The notes under the pieces are model-generated. The model made no database searches, had not been told where the DNA came from, and was given only the letters and a program-made list of their open reading frames with translations. A stretch of 64,000 bases of DNA from Limnomonas spitsbergensis (Eukaryota > Chlorophyta > Chlorophyceae > Chlamydomonadales), in the NCBI GenBank assembly GCA_037349105.1, contig JAYJMM010000090.1, forward strand, positions 1,352,001 to 1,416,000, in the 5' to 3' direction. Below are positions 1 to 10,873 of this stretch, piece after piece; position 1 is the first letter of the stretch; every line of letters begins with the position of its first letter. A program made the translations under genes and the position numbers.

Positions 1-455
1 TGACTAGACAAGGAGGTGCCGACTCAGCATATGGATGCTGACTGGACAGGGGGTGATGACTCGGCATATGGATACTGTCTGGATAGGGGGTACTGACTCA
101 GCATATGAAAGCTGGCTAGACAAGGAGGTGCCGACTCAGCATATAGATGCTGGCTGGACAGGGGGTGATGACTCGGCATATGGATACTGACTGGATAGGG
201 GGTACTGACTCAGCATATGAAAGCTGGCTAGACAGGAGGGGGTGCTGATTCAGGGGACATATGCTGCTTTGTTAAGGGGTGGCTGACTCAGCATATGTAT
301 GCTGACTTGGCAGGGGGTGCTGACTCAGGAGCCATATGCTGCCTTGTTAAGGGGCTGCTGACTCAGCATGTGGATGCTGACTCAGCAGATACATGTTGAC
401 TTATAATGTGTTGTTTCGGCAGAGGGGGTGCTGACTCGGCAACTGCCACATGCAC
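1..455. repeat. Tandem minisatellite (GACTCAGCATATGGATGCTG type)
   Basis: Imperfect tandem units of about 35-60 bp are built from GACTCAGCATATGGATGCTG, GACTGGATAGGGGGT and GACAGGAGGGGGTGCT blocks in higher-order alternation. The same array is longer at 12,241-13,530. No coding potential is seen. Confidence 0.9.
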
Positions 456-1029
456 TTCTTTCCGCTAGGAAAGCAGGAGGATGTCTGTTGTGGGTGGATG
501 CTGACTCGGCAAATGGGTGCTTCAGGAGGCCTGCCGACTTGGAAAATTGGGGCGATTATAGCGCAGGCGGATGCTGATCAGGCCAAGGGGGAAAAAGGGG
601 TAATGGAACGTCAGACCTAAAATTACCCTTAACCCTAAACCCTATTGTTCACCACTGGTAGCACTTCAACATACTGATTCCTTTCCTCCTCTGTCCGTTC
701 ACACTGATCCCTTCACACATCTGTCTGTTCCTTCCACACCTGTGCCCGATCCCTCCACACCTCTGATCTGGCGTCATTCCCACGGCAGTACTTTTGAGGG
801 AAACGTAAATGCTAACGCGCGGCGTAAACCGATATGGTGGTGGGAACGTAAATATGTTCATTCTGGCGTCAGAGGTGTGGATGGATCTGGATGTGTGGAT
901 GGATCCCATTAGCATTTACGTTTCCCACTGCAGTACTTTAGTGGGTTATGTAAATGCAAATGGGAAGCGTTACCCGAGATGGTAGTGGGATACGTAATTC
1001 TGGTCATTCTAGATCCTTGAATCTTAGCT

Positions 1030-1425
1030 GCCAACTCGCAACCGAAAGTGTAAACCCTTACCCTTTAGACCAATGCTTAGCCCTACAGTGTAAACCCTGA
1101 AAGCGTTAAATCTTATCCTTCTAACCTGTGCTAAGCCTGAAAGTGTAAACCCTGACAGTGTTATCCCGTACCCGTATAACCAGTGCTTAACCCGAAAGTG
1201 TTAACCCTGAAATGTTAACTCTCATCCTTATAACCTGTGCTGAACCCGAAAGCGCGAATTCTGAAAGTGTGAACTTTCATCCTTATAACCTGTGCTAAAC
1301 CCGAAAGTGTAAACCCTGAAAGTGTCAACCCCTACCCTTAGAAACAGTGTTCAAGTCTTATTTGAGCACTCTGAAAGTGTAAACCCTCATTCTTGTAACC
1401 ACTGGTAAACTCTTAAGATATTACC
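1030..1425. repeat. Degenerate telomere-like array
   Basis: Repeated blocks of the form GTGTAAACCCTGAAAGTGT and CTTATAACCTGTGCT occur about ten times, mixed with ACCCTTACCCTTA. They resemble degenerated CCCTAAA telomeric repeat but are not a pure array. The array lies directly upstream of the cyclic-nucleotide-binding exon at 1479, probably in its upstream intron. The copy at 14,100-14,460 is equivalent. Confidence 0.7.
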
Positions 1426-1478
1426 GCAAGATATTAGCAACAAAACGTCACCACAGAACCTCCCGGGTGTGTGCGCAG

Positions 1479-1586
1479 GTTCTGTTCAAGGCCGAAGAAG
1501 TGGCCAACAGCATGTATATCATCGAGTCCGGTCAGATCCGAGTGGAGTCTGCGGTGACGTCAATTGCAAAACTGCCCCTGGAAAAG
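1479..1586 (+). CDS. Cyclic-nucleotide-binding domain gene, exon (copy A)
   Basis: This 36-codon exon is flanked by acceptor GTGCGCAG and donor AAAG|GTGTGA, in phase 0 at both ends. It reads VLFKAEEVANSMYIIESGQI and onward, the central beta-roll of a cyclic-nucleotide-binding domain (hydrophobic-I-x-x-G pattern). It splices in frame to 3804-3998, which supplies the rest of the fold, and to 4334-4381, which supplies the stop. Upstream exons lie before the window. The domain is typical of regulated channels, kinases and of SulP-type transporters that carry a C-terminal domain of this kind. Which class this is cannot be decided from three exons. Ligand binding is not demonstrated. Confidence 0.72.
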
Positions 1587-2190
1587 GTGTGACATAAGGG
1601 TGACATGCATTTAAGTTGAGTGTGATAAAAGGGTGATAGTATGACATGGGTCTGTTCCGAGTGGAGTCTGCGGTGATGTCAATCGTAAAACTGCCTCTGG
1701 GAAAGGTGTGATATCAGGGTACTGGGAGTGATATGAAAGTGTGAGTATAGGGTGATATAGTGTGCCATGGGTCAGATCAGAGTGGGGTCTGTGGTGAGGT
1801 CAATTGCAAAACTGCCCCTGGAAAAGGTGTGATATCAGGGTAATGTGAGTGTGATGGGAGGGTGATGATAGGGTAATATAGTGTGTCATGGTTCAGATCC
1901 GAGTGGAGTCTGCGGTGACGTCAATCGTAAAACTACCTCTTGGAAAAGGTGTGATAATAGGGTAATGGGAGTGTGGTGGGACTGTGATGATAGGGTGATA
2001 TAGTGTGTCATGGTTCAGATCCGAGTGGATTCTGTGGTGACATCAATCGCAGGACTGCCCCTGGAGAAGGTGTGACATAAGGGTAATGTGCGAGTAATCT
2101 AAGTGTGATATAGTGTGCCATGGGTTGGATCCGAGTGGAGTCTACGGTGACCTCAACCGCACGATTGTGCCTGGTAATGTGTGATAATAG
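1587..2190 (+). repeat. Tandem copies of the exon 3' end and its splice donor, inside the intron
   Basis: After the real donor at 1587, the exon tail (from CAGATCCGAGTGGAGTCTG through the GTGTGA donor) recurs about five times, near 1650, 1765, 1887, 2010 and 2118. Each copy ends in AAAG or similar followed by GTGTGA or GTGTGATA. The copies diverge and carry no acceptor in front, so they are probably not exons. Copy B has the same set at 14,690-15,240. Confidence 0.8.
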
Positions 2191-3803
2191 GGCAATGCGA
2201 GTGTTACGTAAGTGTGATACATGGGTTGCAGAGTGTGACATGGGTTCGATAAGAGTGGTGGACAGTGACGGTGGTCACACTTTGAAAAATGGGAGGGGAA
2301 GCTTACCAGAAGTGTGGTGAAGAGGTGGCAGATTGTAATGGAAGTGTAATGTGAGTGCCGCAGGAGTTCAGGGAGTGTCTCCTGGGGGTGAGGATTGCAG
2401 TAGGAGAGGAAGGTTGGGGTCGAGGCTCTCGTCTGGAACCGTACGGAGTGCTGAACCCCAGTAAACCGGCACCCCGATCCCGGTAGACCTGGAACCCCTT
2501 TTCACCTGAAGTCGTAAACCCCGAATCATGGCACAGACACCGGAGGCCTGTGGAATACCAGAATACCAAAATACCAAAATACGTCGGAAGCTGTGTCTTG
2601 ATGCTAACATTTGCCTTGGTAACACGATCCTGCTAAACCTGTGCCACATCAGCCCGCATCGTGCTACCTTGGTAGGTCAATCCGGCTTTACATGTGCTGT
2701 ATGAAGCCGGATCTTGCTACCTTGACACATGCTGGCCATTGTCACATGGCGGCGCAACATCTCAACGAGCGACACCTGAAGCAAAAACCCTGAGCAACAC
2801 CTGGTGCAACAACCCTGAGCAACACCTGGTTCAAGCCCTTAATTTGAAACCCTAAACCCTTAACCTTAGACACCTGGCGCAAACCCTAAAGCGTTATCCC
2901 GAAATGGATGCCCGGAATATAAAATCCAAACCCTGAACCCTAATAGGGTAACCAGGCATGGAATGCCATTGGTGCTGTTATTAGTGTGAAGGATACCACG
3001 TTTTAGTGTGAAGGATACCGCCTTTTAGTGTGAAGATACCACCTTTTAGTGTCTAGGATACCACCTTTTAGTGTCAAGGATAACACCTTTTGAGTGGATG
3101 CAGAATTGCAAAACGGTGTGCAAAAGTACGGATGCATAATTGACTTCAAATATACGTCGAATAAAAAAGGTTACATCCCCGGGTTACATCAAACATACTG
3201 CACAGCACCACATTTTGAGTGGCTGCACAATCGTGTGCAAAACTGTATACAGAAACGTGAGTATAAACTTGTAATAACAACATATGTTACATAAAACAGG
3301 CAGCACTACACCACCTCTTGAGGGGCTACCAGGTGGCCGCAACTGGGGTTAAATCAGGTGTGAAACAGGTGTGAAATAGGTGTGAAATGTGTGTGAAACC
3401 CTGATCAACAAGTGGGTGGCAGCAGACCAAGATGCAGGTATGCCCTAAGTGTAAAATCCCAAACCCCGTACCCCGATCCTTCACTCTCCCGGAGGCTGAC
3501 AGTGGCGCCGCCATTTCACTAAGGGAATTAGCAGATATATTATTAATAATAATAGTTGTTGTCACTCGAAAACACCCTTGAAAACACCCTTGAAAACAGA
3601 CTTTCGGCCACACGGTAGGTATTAACACTATTTCGTCCCTACTGGTAATGTCAGCATATCTGTTGATTTCGGCCTGGGCTGCATGGTGGGCTCTACCTGG
3701 CTCACCCCCCAGTCCTGGCCCTAACCCTGCGCAAAACACCCAGGTGTTGAACCCTGAACCCTGAACCCCGAACCCTGAACCCTGAACTTCTGCACGTGGC
3801 CAG
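2191..3803 (+). other. Rest of the large intron of the cyclic-nucleotide-binding gene
   Basis: This is non-coding. It contains GAGCAACACCTGG repeats near 2765-2840, CCCTAAACCCTTAA telomere-like runs near 2845-2945, and five copies of a TTTTAGTGTGAAGGATACCA unit at 2990-3095. It also holds a partial copy of the next exon start near 3660-3690, and CCCTGAACCC repeats at 3745-3785 just before the acceptor. No gene was recognised here. Confidence 0.6.
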
Positions 3804-3998
3804 GAGGTTGGAGTTGCCGCCGCCACTTCTGTCGATTTTGGCCCAGGCTGCATAGTGGGCGCAGCTGACTTCTACCTGGCCCGCCCCTCCGCCTCGGCCG
3901 CGACGTGCCGCTCCGTAACAGCCGGCGTGCTGGAGCTGCATCGGGACACGTTTGAGATGCTGATGGCGGAGGAGCCGGCCACACTGATTGTGCTGCAG
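3804..3998 (+). CDS. Cyclic-nucleotide-binding domain gene, second exon (copy A)
   Basis: This 65-codon exon lies between acceptor GTGGCCAG and donor CTGCAG|GTGGGT, in phase 0 at both ends. It continues the 1479-1586 exon directly and reads DFGPGCIVGAADFYLARPSA in its middle. That is the PG-x-IVG-x-x-DFYL signature that lines the phosphate-binding cassette of cyclic-nucleotide-binding domains. It ends in the C-helix region (LELHRDTFEMLMAEEPATL). The usual acidic residue after IVG (normally GE) is replaced by Ala-Ala, so nucleotide affinity may be altered. The family match is clear. The wider protein is unknown because its 5' part is outside the window. Confidence 0.78.
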
Positions 3999-4055
3999 GT
4001 GGGTTGAGAGGGTGGAGGGCTGAGAGAAAGGGGGGGAGGGAGGGAGTCTGACATT

Positions 4056-4240
4056 CTTGAGCTGCATCGGGACATGTTTGAGATGCTGATGTCGAAGGAG
4101 CCGGCCACACTGATTGTGCTGCAGGTGGAGTTTGAGGTCGGGCGCACAGGCTAAGAGGGTTGAGGGCTATGAAAGAGGGGAGAGGGAGGGAAGAGCCAAC
4201 GTGCTTGAGCTGCATTGGGGCACGCTTGAGATGCTCATGA
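4056..4240 (+). repeat. Partial tandem copies of the preceding exon's 3' end
   Basis: The block from CTTGAGCTGCATCGGGACA to GTGCTGCAG|GTGG is repeated at 4056-4124 with the splice donor retained. A shorter, more degraded copy lies at 4204-4240. The copy at 4056 carries one clear protein-level change (GCG to TCG) and has no acceptor in front. The same pair lies at about 17,128-17,310 in copy B. Confidence 0.75.
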
Positions 4241-4333
4241 TCCAAACTGTCCCCTCATTGACCCCTTCCTCACCTTGACACCCTGCCGTCACCCCATGGA
4301 CCCCCTCCTCACCTTGACCCCCTGCTTGCGCAG

Positions 4334-4381
4334 TTTGTGGTGACCCGCTCGCTGAGCTTGGATCTGACCGCGTTGCAGTAG
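4334..4381 (+). CDS. Cyclic-nucleotide-binding domain gene, terminal exon (copy A)
   Basis: Acceptor CTTGCGCAG is followed by 15 codons (FVVTRSLSLDLTALQ) and TAG. The exon is phase 0, in frame with 3804-3998. Its amphipathic helical character fits the last helix after a cyclic-nucleotide-binding domain. Confidence is lower than for the other two exons because it is short, but it is conserved intact at 17,386-17,433. Confidence 0.6.
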   Translation, partial: FVVTRSLSLDLTALQ

Positions 4382-5136
4382 AGGCTTTGGCCATTTGGGA
4401 TCGGGAAGGAGAGGCAAGCCCGTTTGCGCTCGTCTGGGCTTTGATCCAGCCGCCTGACAGTGACACGTGGCGCCCGCAAGACCGCCTGGCTTGAAGTCCG
4501 TGATGCCGAGTCCAGGGTGTGAACCAGCACCTAGGTGTGAACTGACACGTGGGGTCAGCTGTGAGGGTGGAGTCGTGCAGACAAAGGGGGCGCATCGGGC
4601 TGCTGGGGGCGGAGGCAATCAGGCAGCCATGGGGCGGAGAGAATGGTGGATGGCCGGGGCGAAATTTGCAATTCCCAGTGCTGCAGCCCTGGGCACTAAC
4701 GATTAGCGCTTGCATCCAACCAGCCCTTCTTCCTCCAATCCATCCAACTCCATCGGAGCTCCTGATGAACCCAAAGAGTGTCTATATTTAACTCTGCAGA
4801 TGAAATGTCTTGCATGGGTACCCCTACCCTAATGTCAACCCTACGTTTGGTACTTTGGTATCTTGTGGGCCGTTTCTAGCAGGTTTCCTTCAATATACGA
4901 ATGAATGAAAAACTGCAATGGCTGCATGAGACGCAGCGCTTGCTTAAAAAGCATCAGCTGAATTCCAGCTACTACCCGGCATACAACTGGTACAAGGGCT
5001 AGTTTGTTACAGCATGCCCCCCCCAGCAAGGAGGAGGGGAGAAAAATAAATGGTGTACCCCATCATCCCAAAGTTGTCAACCTTCATGAGAGCATTCCAA
5101 ATCTGGAATTCAAATGCTTTTGGCCCAGGGTAGGGT
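4382..5136. other. Intergenic region, no gene recognised
   Basis: This is the 3' flank of the cyclic-nucleotide-binding gene. The stretch GGCAATCAGGC|AGCCATGGGG at about 4616-4636 is the uninterrupted equivalent of the site where the 17.6 kb retrotransposon compound sits in copy B. No other feature was identified. Confidence 0.5.
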
Positions 5137-5657
5137 AGGGGGGTAGAAAGATGACGGGCGAGTAAGGGAGACCCACCAAAAAGACTAGGGTAGAAAGATG
5201 ACGGGCGAGTAAGGGAGAGCCACCAAAAAAACTAGGGTAGAAAGATGACGGGCGAGTAAGGGAGAGCCACCAAAAAAACTAGGGTAGAAAGATGACGGGC
5301 GAGTAAGGGAGAGCCACCAAAAAAAATAGGGTAGAAAGATGACGGGCGAGTAAGGGAGAGCCACCAAAAAAACTAGGGTAGAAAGATGACGGGCGAGTAA
5401 GGGAGAGCCACCAAAAAAACTAGGGTAGAAAGATGACGGGCGAGTAAGGGAGAGCCACCAAAAAACTAGGGTAGAAAGATGACGGGCGAGTAAGGGAGAC
5501 CCACAAAAAAAACTAGGGTAGAAAGATGACGGGCGAGTAAGGGAGAGCCACCAAAAAAACCAGGGTAGAAAGATGACGGGCGAGTAAGGGAGAGCCACCA
5601 AAAAAACTAGGGTAGAAAGATGACGGGCGAGTAAGGGAGAGCCACCAAAAAAAGTTT
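5137..5657. repeat. 46-bp minisatellite, 11 units
   Basis: Eleven near-identical units contain GGTAGAAAGATGACGGGCGA, then GTAAGGGAGAGCCACC and a run of 5-8 A. Units differ mainly in A-run length. The equivalent array in copy B (36,311-36,650) has seven units. The long open frame on the minus strand here is only a product of the repeat. Confidence 0.95.
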
Positions 5658-6518
5658 TAGGCAGACATTACTGAACATTATTATCATTCTTTCAGACATC
5701 ATATCGAGACGAAAGCCACACCGTTACACTCCTCTCGGCAAATGCCGCCGACCTGCATCATGAAATATCGTACATCATGAAATTTGTTTAAAACCCGTTA
5801 TCTTGTACCGTACTACCGTATATCCCATTTTGGCACAGGGGGCGGCTCCCTAAACAAGAAACACCGTTGTGTGTATGCCCATGCTCACCTGTAGGCCTAA
5901 GGTACAGTAATCTCCCCCCTTGTATACTTGTAGTTGCTTCTTTTCTCCCTTCTGAACAGTTGGGCGCCCACGCGGCCACTCAAGCTTTGAGCGGGCCCAG
6001 AGGTATAACGTTATTGACCTGTAGTTGTTACTAGGATCTAACACATGGCTGCAGTATGTGAGTTTTTGAAGGTCTAAAAATTTATAGACTCGTCTCCTAG
6101 TCCAGGTACTCCAACACGTCCGGGGCAGCAACCTGGTTCCCTTTGGGCTGCGCGACCCGTTCGAAGTGTTTGTCTTATGCAACAATGTGTCAGCCCTGAC
6201 AGTGCTCAGCGCAGATCTGTTCCATGTCCCTCCTGCTCACGTAAGGGGTGTTGACAGAATGGTGTTGTACTGTCCAGTTCTGCGTGTTCCCCTTTTAGGG
6301 TTCAGCTCAGGGTCTTAGGTCCGGTCTGAGCTTATTGGTTGCTACTTTACAGAAAATGTTTAAAACCTTCGGATTAGTTCATTGGCGTAAATACCTTAGT
6401 CTGCAGGGGGGCTATTACGAGACATTCCCCCTTGCCAGAAGGGGAGGCGGGAATGGCTCAAACTCGATGTGAATCAGATGCTTCTATCGCTACCCATCAA
6501 CCATGTACCAGGCCTCAC
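5658..6518. other. Probable 3' end region of the EF-hand-like gene copy A
   Basis: No certain gene is present. On the minus strand a candidate terminal exon lies at about 6190-6232 (acceptor GTGAGCAG, then RDMEQICAEHCQG and TGA), matching 37,173-37,215 in copy B. Because copy A has a 4-bp deletion in the preceding exon relative to copy B, the terminal reading frame is uncertain. Confidence 0.4.
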
Positions 6519-7617
6519 CGAAGCGAGCTGGCCCCTGCGGCTGTGTGTAGGTCCCTGCTCCTCCTGCTGCACTGCCACTTGTCTGCACATAGGCGGCGTT
6601 GAGGGCACGCAGCAGTTCCTGCCAGGATGTGCAGCCATGGCCCTCGACATCCATGCTGCGTGGGAGAAGGTGGAAAGGGAATCAAAGGACAGACAAGGAG
6701 ATGCAGCCGCCAGAACACGTGCCAAGAGCTGTGTGGGCATTTCCGAAGAAAGTGGTGACCACTGACCAGGTCTTATAGATGGATTCAATTGTTGTGTGGC
6801 AGGAATAAGAAATGGCTATCAGCATGTCGCCACCACAAGCAAAGTGGTGAGGCATGATGGGCGGCGAAGCGACTTGGGGTAGCAAGAATTGCAAGAGGAC
6901 ATCACATTTACTGTAGTGTGTGCAATGGTGTGCGTGCGGATGTGTCCCACACTGTGGAGAGTGTGCGAGAGGAGATTTCCTGATATGTCTGTACGCCATT
7001 CTCTCTCTTAGAGACAGGGAGAAGCTGGAGGATGGCTACAGTATAGTGTGCCTCTTTATGCCTTGGGGCCTCTTCCGCTGTTCCTTCGCATTTCAGTGCC
7101 TCACTCTGTGACGAGGGAGATGAGATAACGCAGCTCCTGCGTGTTGAGGCCCAACCGTGCCGAACGCAAAAACTAAAGAACCTCGTCCGGCTCCAATCGC
7201 CACTTGCCTCTCATGTCGAGGCTGAGGAACCTAACATAGGCTCCATCCTGGAGAAGGAATGGAGAAATGAAGGTGCATGACAGGCCACACATGTTTTCTC
7301 AAGGTCACATTCAGATATAATGATAGAAAATTACTACCCTGAACCCTTCAGCCCTTCAGCCCTTAAGTAATTTTGGGCACTGGCCATGGACGCAGGATGT
7401 CTGCTTGCCCTATGGGCTCACCACCCGGCCTCTCTCTGTCCCCCCCATCTCGTGCTCTCACATAGTCGTTCCGGAGGTACTGAGAGACTTTCTGCAGTGC
7501 TGCATGTACATCTGGATGGTGGCTGCGTACGTGCTTCTCGGCCTCGAGGCACTCTTTCGCAGCCTGCAAGAAGGCCCTGCTGTCCACGCCGCCAGAGTTG
7601 CCTGTGTCAATCATAGC
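6519..7617 (-). pseudogene. EF-hand-like protein gene, duplicated copy A, broken
   Basis: Three exons can be placed on the minus strand: 7462-7617, 7105-7247 and 6519-6655. They correspond to 38,449-38,604, 38,092-38,234 and 37,502-37,642 in copy B. The first starts with AMIDTGNSGGVDSRAF, an EF-hand-like calcium-loop sequence. In the second exon, copy A has TAG (complement of 7173-7175) where copy B has AAG (Lys), which truncates the protein. The third exon is 4 bp shorter than in copy B, which changes its reading frame. The upstream exons present in copy B (39,290-39,439 and 39,753-39,805) lie beyond the duplication breakpoint at 8088. Copy A is therefore 5'-truncated as well as interrupted, and is probably non-functional. 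Confidence 0.7.
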
Positions 7618-7679
7618 CTGACAAGGAGGGATACAGAATAGGGACGCAGGGGGACAGGGATAGCATAGGAAGAAGGACA

Positions 7680-7935
7680 CTTGCCACCACCCTCAACACC
7701 TCCCAACCACCCACAGCACCCCCCAACTGCCCCAACCACCCCAACTACCCACAGCCACCCCCAACTGCCCCCACCTCTACTGAGGTGCCCCCTAGTTCCC
7801 CCACCTAACCGGAACTGCCCTGAAGTTCCCCCGACATGCAGCCTCCTGCGGTTCATGCCCAATTCCCCCAACTGCTCCCACCTAACCTGACGTGCCTCCA
7901 AGTACCCCCACCTAGCTGCCAGCTGCTAGCTGCCA
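7680..7935. repeat. C-rich low-complexity tract
   Basis: CCCCAACTGCCCC-type sequence lies in the intron upstream (minus strand) of the EF-hand exon and would give a pyrimidine/purine-asymmetric transcript. It is conserved at 38,667-38,920. Confidence 0.7.
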
Positions 7936-8088
7936 GCTGCAACCCTGATTCTCTTATAACCTCGACAGATGGTCTGCGCCCCCCCACATAAACCCTCGCA
8001 GCACTTTTAGGCAAAGCTCCTATTGAAGACGTTCGTTACAAGTGACCAGCTTCCAAAATCCAGTGGATCAACAAAAATGCCGCACCTC

Positions 8089-8650
8089 TCAGCCTGACTG
8101 AGTGAACATAAGTGGGGAAAGTGTGGAAGTATGGTTGTGTGGATCGACCTCTCTGATACAAGGGCAGGCCAGGGACTTCCCCAACCTCAAGCTATGAACA
8201 TTTGGGGGGGGGGGGGGGGGGGGCGGGGGGGGGGGGTGGAAGGTGTGGATTGACCTCTCTGATGCAAGGGCTGGCCTGGGACTTCCACAACCTCAAGGTA
8301 TGAACGTAAGTGTGTGTGCTATTGAGTCGATGTGTGAATCAATGGTGGGCATGCCTGGGCCTCCTGACTCAAGGACGGGCCTGGGACTGCCTATGCCTCA
8401 GGCGGTGTGAAACCTAGTGTGAAACCTCGAGGGCTGGACATCTGCAAATTGTCTAAGCCACCTGCTTTGGGGAATTATATACCCTTCTGACCCCCCCCCC
8501 TCCCGACCCTGAATGACATATAAGAAAAAATGGAGCAGAGTCGAAAATAAAACTGTAAAACAATTCATTTTCGCCCAGCCTCTGCATGGCTCTGTCCCTG
8601 CCCTGCACCGTCTTGTTCCTTGTTTGCATGACTGTCATCTGCTTCAGACC
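8089..8650. other. Unique region with a poly-G tract
   Basis: Begins at the duplication breakpoint. It contains a nearly uninterrupted G tract at about 8203-8236 and two related blocks around ACCTCTCTGATACAAGGGC (near 8148 and 8251). No gene was recognised. Confidence 0.5.
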
Positions 8651-9430
8651 CTTAACACTTCCGCTCCATACCCTTCACCCCAAACCCTTATGCCCCATAC
8701 CCTAAACCCTGATCCCTTCCGCTCCATACCCTTCACCCCCAACCCTTATGCCCCATACCCTAAACCCTGATCCCTCCCGCACCATACCCTTCACCCCCAA
8801 CTCTTCTGCCCCTTACCCTAAACCCTGATCCCTTCCGCTCCATACCCTTCACCCCCAACTCTTTTACCCCATACCCTAAACCCTGATCCCTCCCGCTCCA
8901 TACCCTTCACCCCCAACTCTTCCGCTCCATACCCTTAGCCCTGATCCCTTCCGCTCCATACCCTTCACCCCCAACTCTTCTGCCCCATACCCTAAACCCT
9001 GATCCCTTCCGCTCCATACCCTAAACCTGATCCCTTCCGCTCCATACCCTTCACCCCCAACTCTTCTGCCCCTTACCCTAAACCCTGATCCCTCCCGCTC
9101 CATACCCTTCACCCCCAACTCTTCTACCCCATACCCTAAACCCTGATCCCTCCCGCTCCATACCCTTCACCCCCAACTCTTCTGCCCCATACCCTTAGCC
9201 CTGATCCCTTCCGCTCCATACCCTAAACCCTGATCCCTTCCGCTCCATACCCTCCACCCCCAACTCTTCTGCCCCATACCTTAAACCCTGATCCCTTCCG
9301 CTCCATACCCTAAACCCTGATCCCTTCCGCTCCATACCCTAAGCCCTGATCCCTTCCGCTCCATACCCTAAACCCTGATCCCTTCCGCTCCATACTTTAA
9401 ACCCTGATCCCTTCAGCTCCGGACTCTAAA
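8650..9430. repeat. Minisatellite with telomere-like CCCTAAACCCTGATCCC units
   Basis: Some fifteen units combine CTTCCGCTCCATACCCTTCA, CCCCCAACTCTTCTGCCCC and ATACCCTAAACCCTGATCCC in variable order. The CCCTAAACCC core matches the plant/green-algal telomere type but is diluted by other sequence. This is an interstitial satellite and not a chromosome end. Confidence 0.9.
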
Positions 9431-9681
9431 CCCTTTCTTCCCACGCCATCATTCACAATTGTTCCCATTTTGTTACTGTTGATTATATTCAAAATTGGTG
9501 TGGCGACTGTTTTCATTATCAGGGCCAAAAACAAACAGCGGACCGAAAGAGCTAGAAAGATATCGGCCAGGTTCTGCCAGGAACACTACCTGCATCTGGC
9601 CGATATCTGCTTGACAAAAAGGACAGTGAATAACAAAAGACTCATAGTTGAGGTACAACAAAATTGTCTTGCCCGCCATGG

Positions 9682-10873
9682 GTGTGCATTATTTTTGTGC
9701 ATTATCATTGTGCATTATCATTGTGCATTATTATTGTGCATTATTACTGTGCATTATTATTGTGCATTATTATTGTGCATTATTATTGTGCATTGTTATT
9801 GTGCATTATTATTTTGCATTATTATTGTGCATTATTATTGTGCATTATTATTGTGCAATTATTGTTGTGCATTATTAGTGTGCATTATTATTGTGCATTA
9901 TTATTGTGCATTATTACTGTGCATTATTATTGTGCATTATTATTGTGCATTGTTATTGTGCATTATTATTGTGCAGTATTATTGTGCATTATTATTTTGC
10001 ATTATTATTGTGCATTATTATTGTGCGTTATTATTGTGCATTATTATTGTGCATTATTATCGTGCATTATTATTGTGCATTATTATCGTGCATTATTATC
10101 GTGCATTATTATCGTGCATTATTATTTTGCATTATTATTGTGCATTGTTATTGTGCATTATTATTGTGTATTGTTTACTGCATTATTATTGTGCATTATT
10201 ATTGTGCAGTATTATTGTGCATTATTATTGTGCATTGTTATTGTGCATTATTATTGTGCATTGTTAGTGTGCAATTATTATTGTGCATTATTAGTGTGCA
10301 TTATTATTGTGCATTCTTACTGTGCATTATTACTGTGCATTATTACTGTGCATTATTATTGTGCATTATTATTGTGCATTGTTATTGTGCATTAGTATTG
10401 TGCATTATTATTGTGCATTATTATTGTGCATTATTATTGTGCATTATTATTGTGCAATTATTATTGTGCATTTTTATTTGCTTTATTATTGTTCGTTAGT
10501 ATTGTGCATTAGTATTGTGCATTATCATTGTGCATTGTTATTGTGCATTGTTATTGTGCATTGTTATTTGCATTATCATTGTGTATTATTATGTGCATTA
10601 TTATTGTGTATTATTATGTGCATTATAATTGTGCATCATTATTATGCATTATTATTGTGCATTATTTTTGTGTATTATTATGTGCATTATTATTGTGCAT
10701 TGTTAGTGTGCAATATTATTGTGTATTATTATTGTGCATTGTTATTGTGCATTATTATTGTGCATTATTATTGTGTATTATTATGTGCATTATTATTGTG
10801 CATTGTTATTGTGTATTGTTATTGTGCATTATTATTGTGCATTGTTATTGTGCATTATTATTGTGCATTATTA
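9682..10873. repeat. 13-bp satellite (ATTATTATTGTGC), about 90 units
   Basis: Almost 1.2 kb consists of the 13-mer ATTATTATTGTGC with single-base variants (TTATCATTGTGC, TTACTGTGC, TTGTTATTGTGC). Because 13 is not a multiple of three and the unit lacks stops on the plus strand, all three plus frames stay open and read IIVHYYCALLLC repeats. These frames are not genes. Unit length shortens to 12 near 10,560-10,800 (ATTATTATGTGC). Confidence 0.97.

Larger units (their letters stand above)
1..8088. repeat. Segmental duplication, copy A
   Basis: This block recurs almost base for base as 12,704-17,694 plus 35,323-39,075. Shared order: GACTCAGCATATGG minisatellite, telomere-like array, cyclic-nucleotide-binding exons, 46-bp minisatellite, EF-hand-like exons. 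The right breakpoint is sharp: both copies read GCCGCACCTC and then diverge at 8088/39,075. The left end is lost in tandem repeats. The low divergence indicates a recent duplication. Copy B differs by the 17.6 kb retrotransposon insertion, by an extra ~480 bp (35,348-35,828), and by small indels. Confidence 0.93.

Noticed and set aside
5185..5601. 138-codon minus-strand frame with LARHLSTLVFLVALPYSP repeats
   Set aside because: Product of the 46-bp minisatellite only; disrupted in copy B by unit-length differences.
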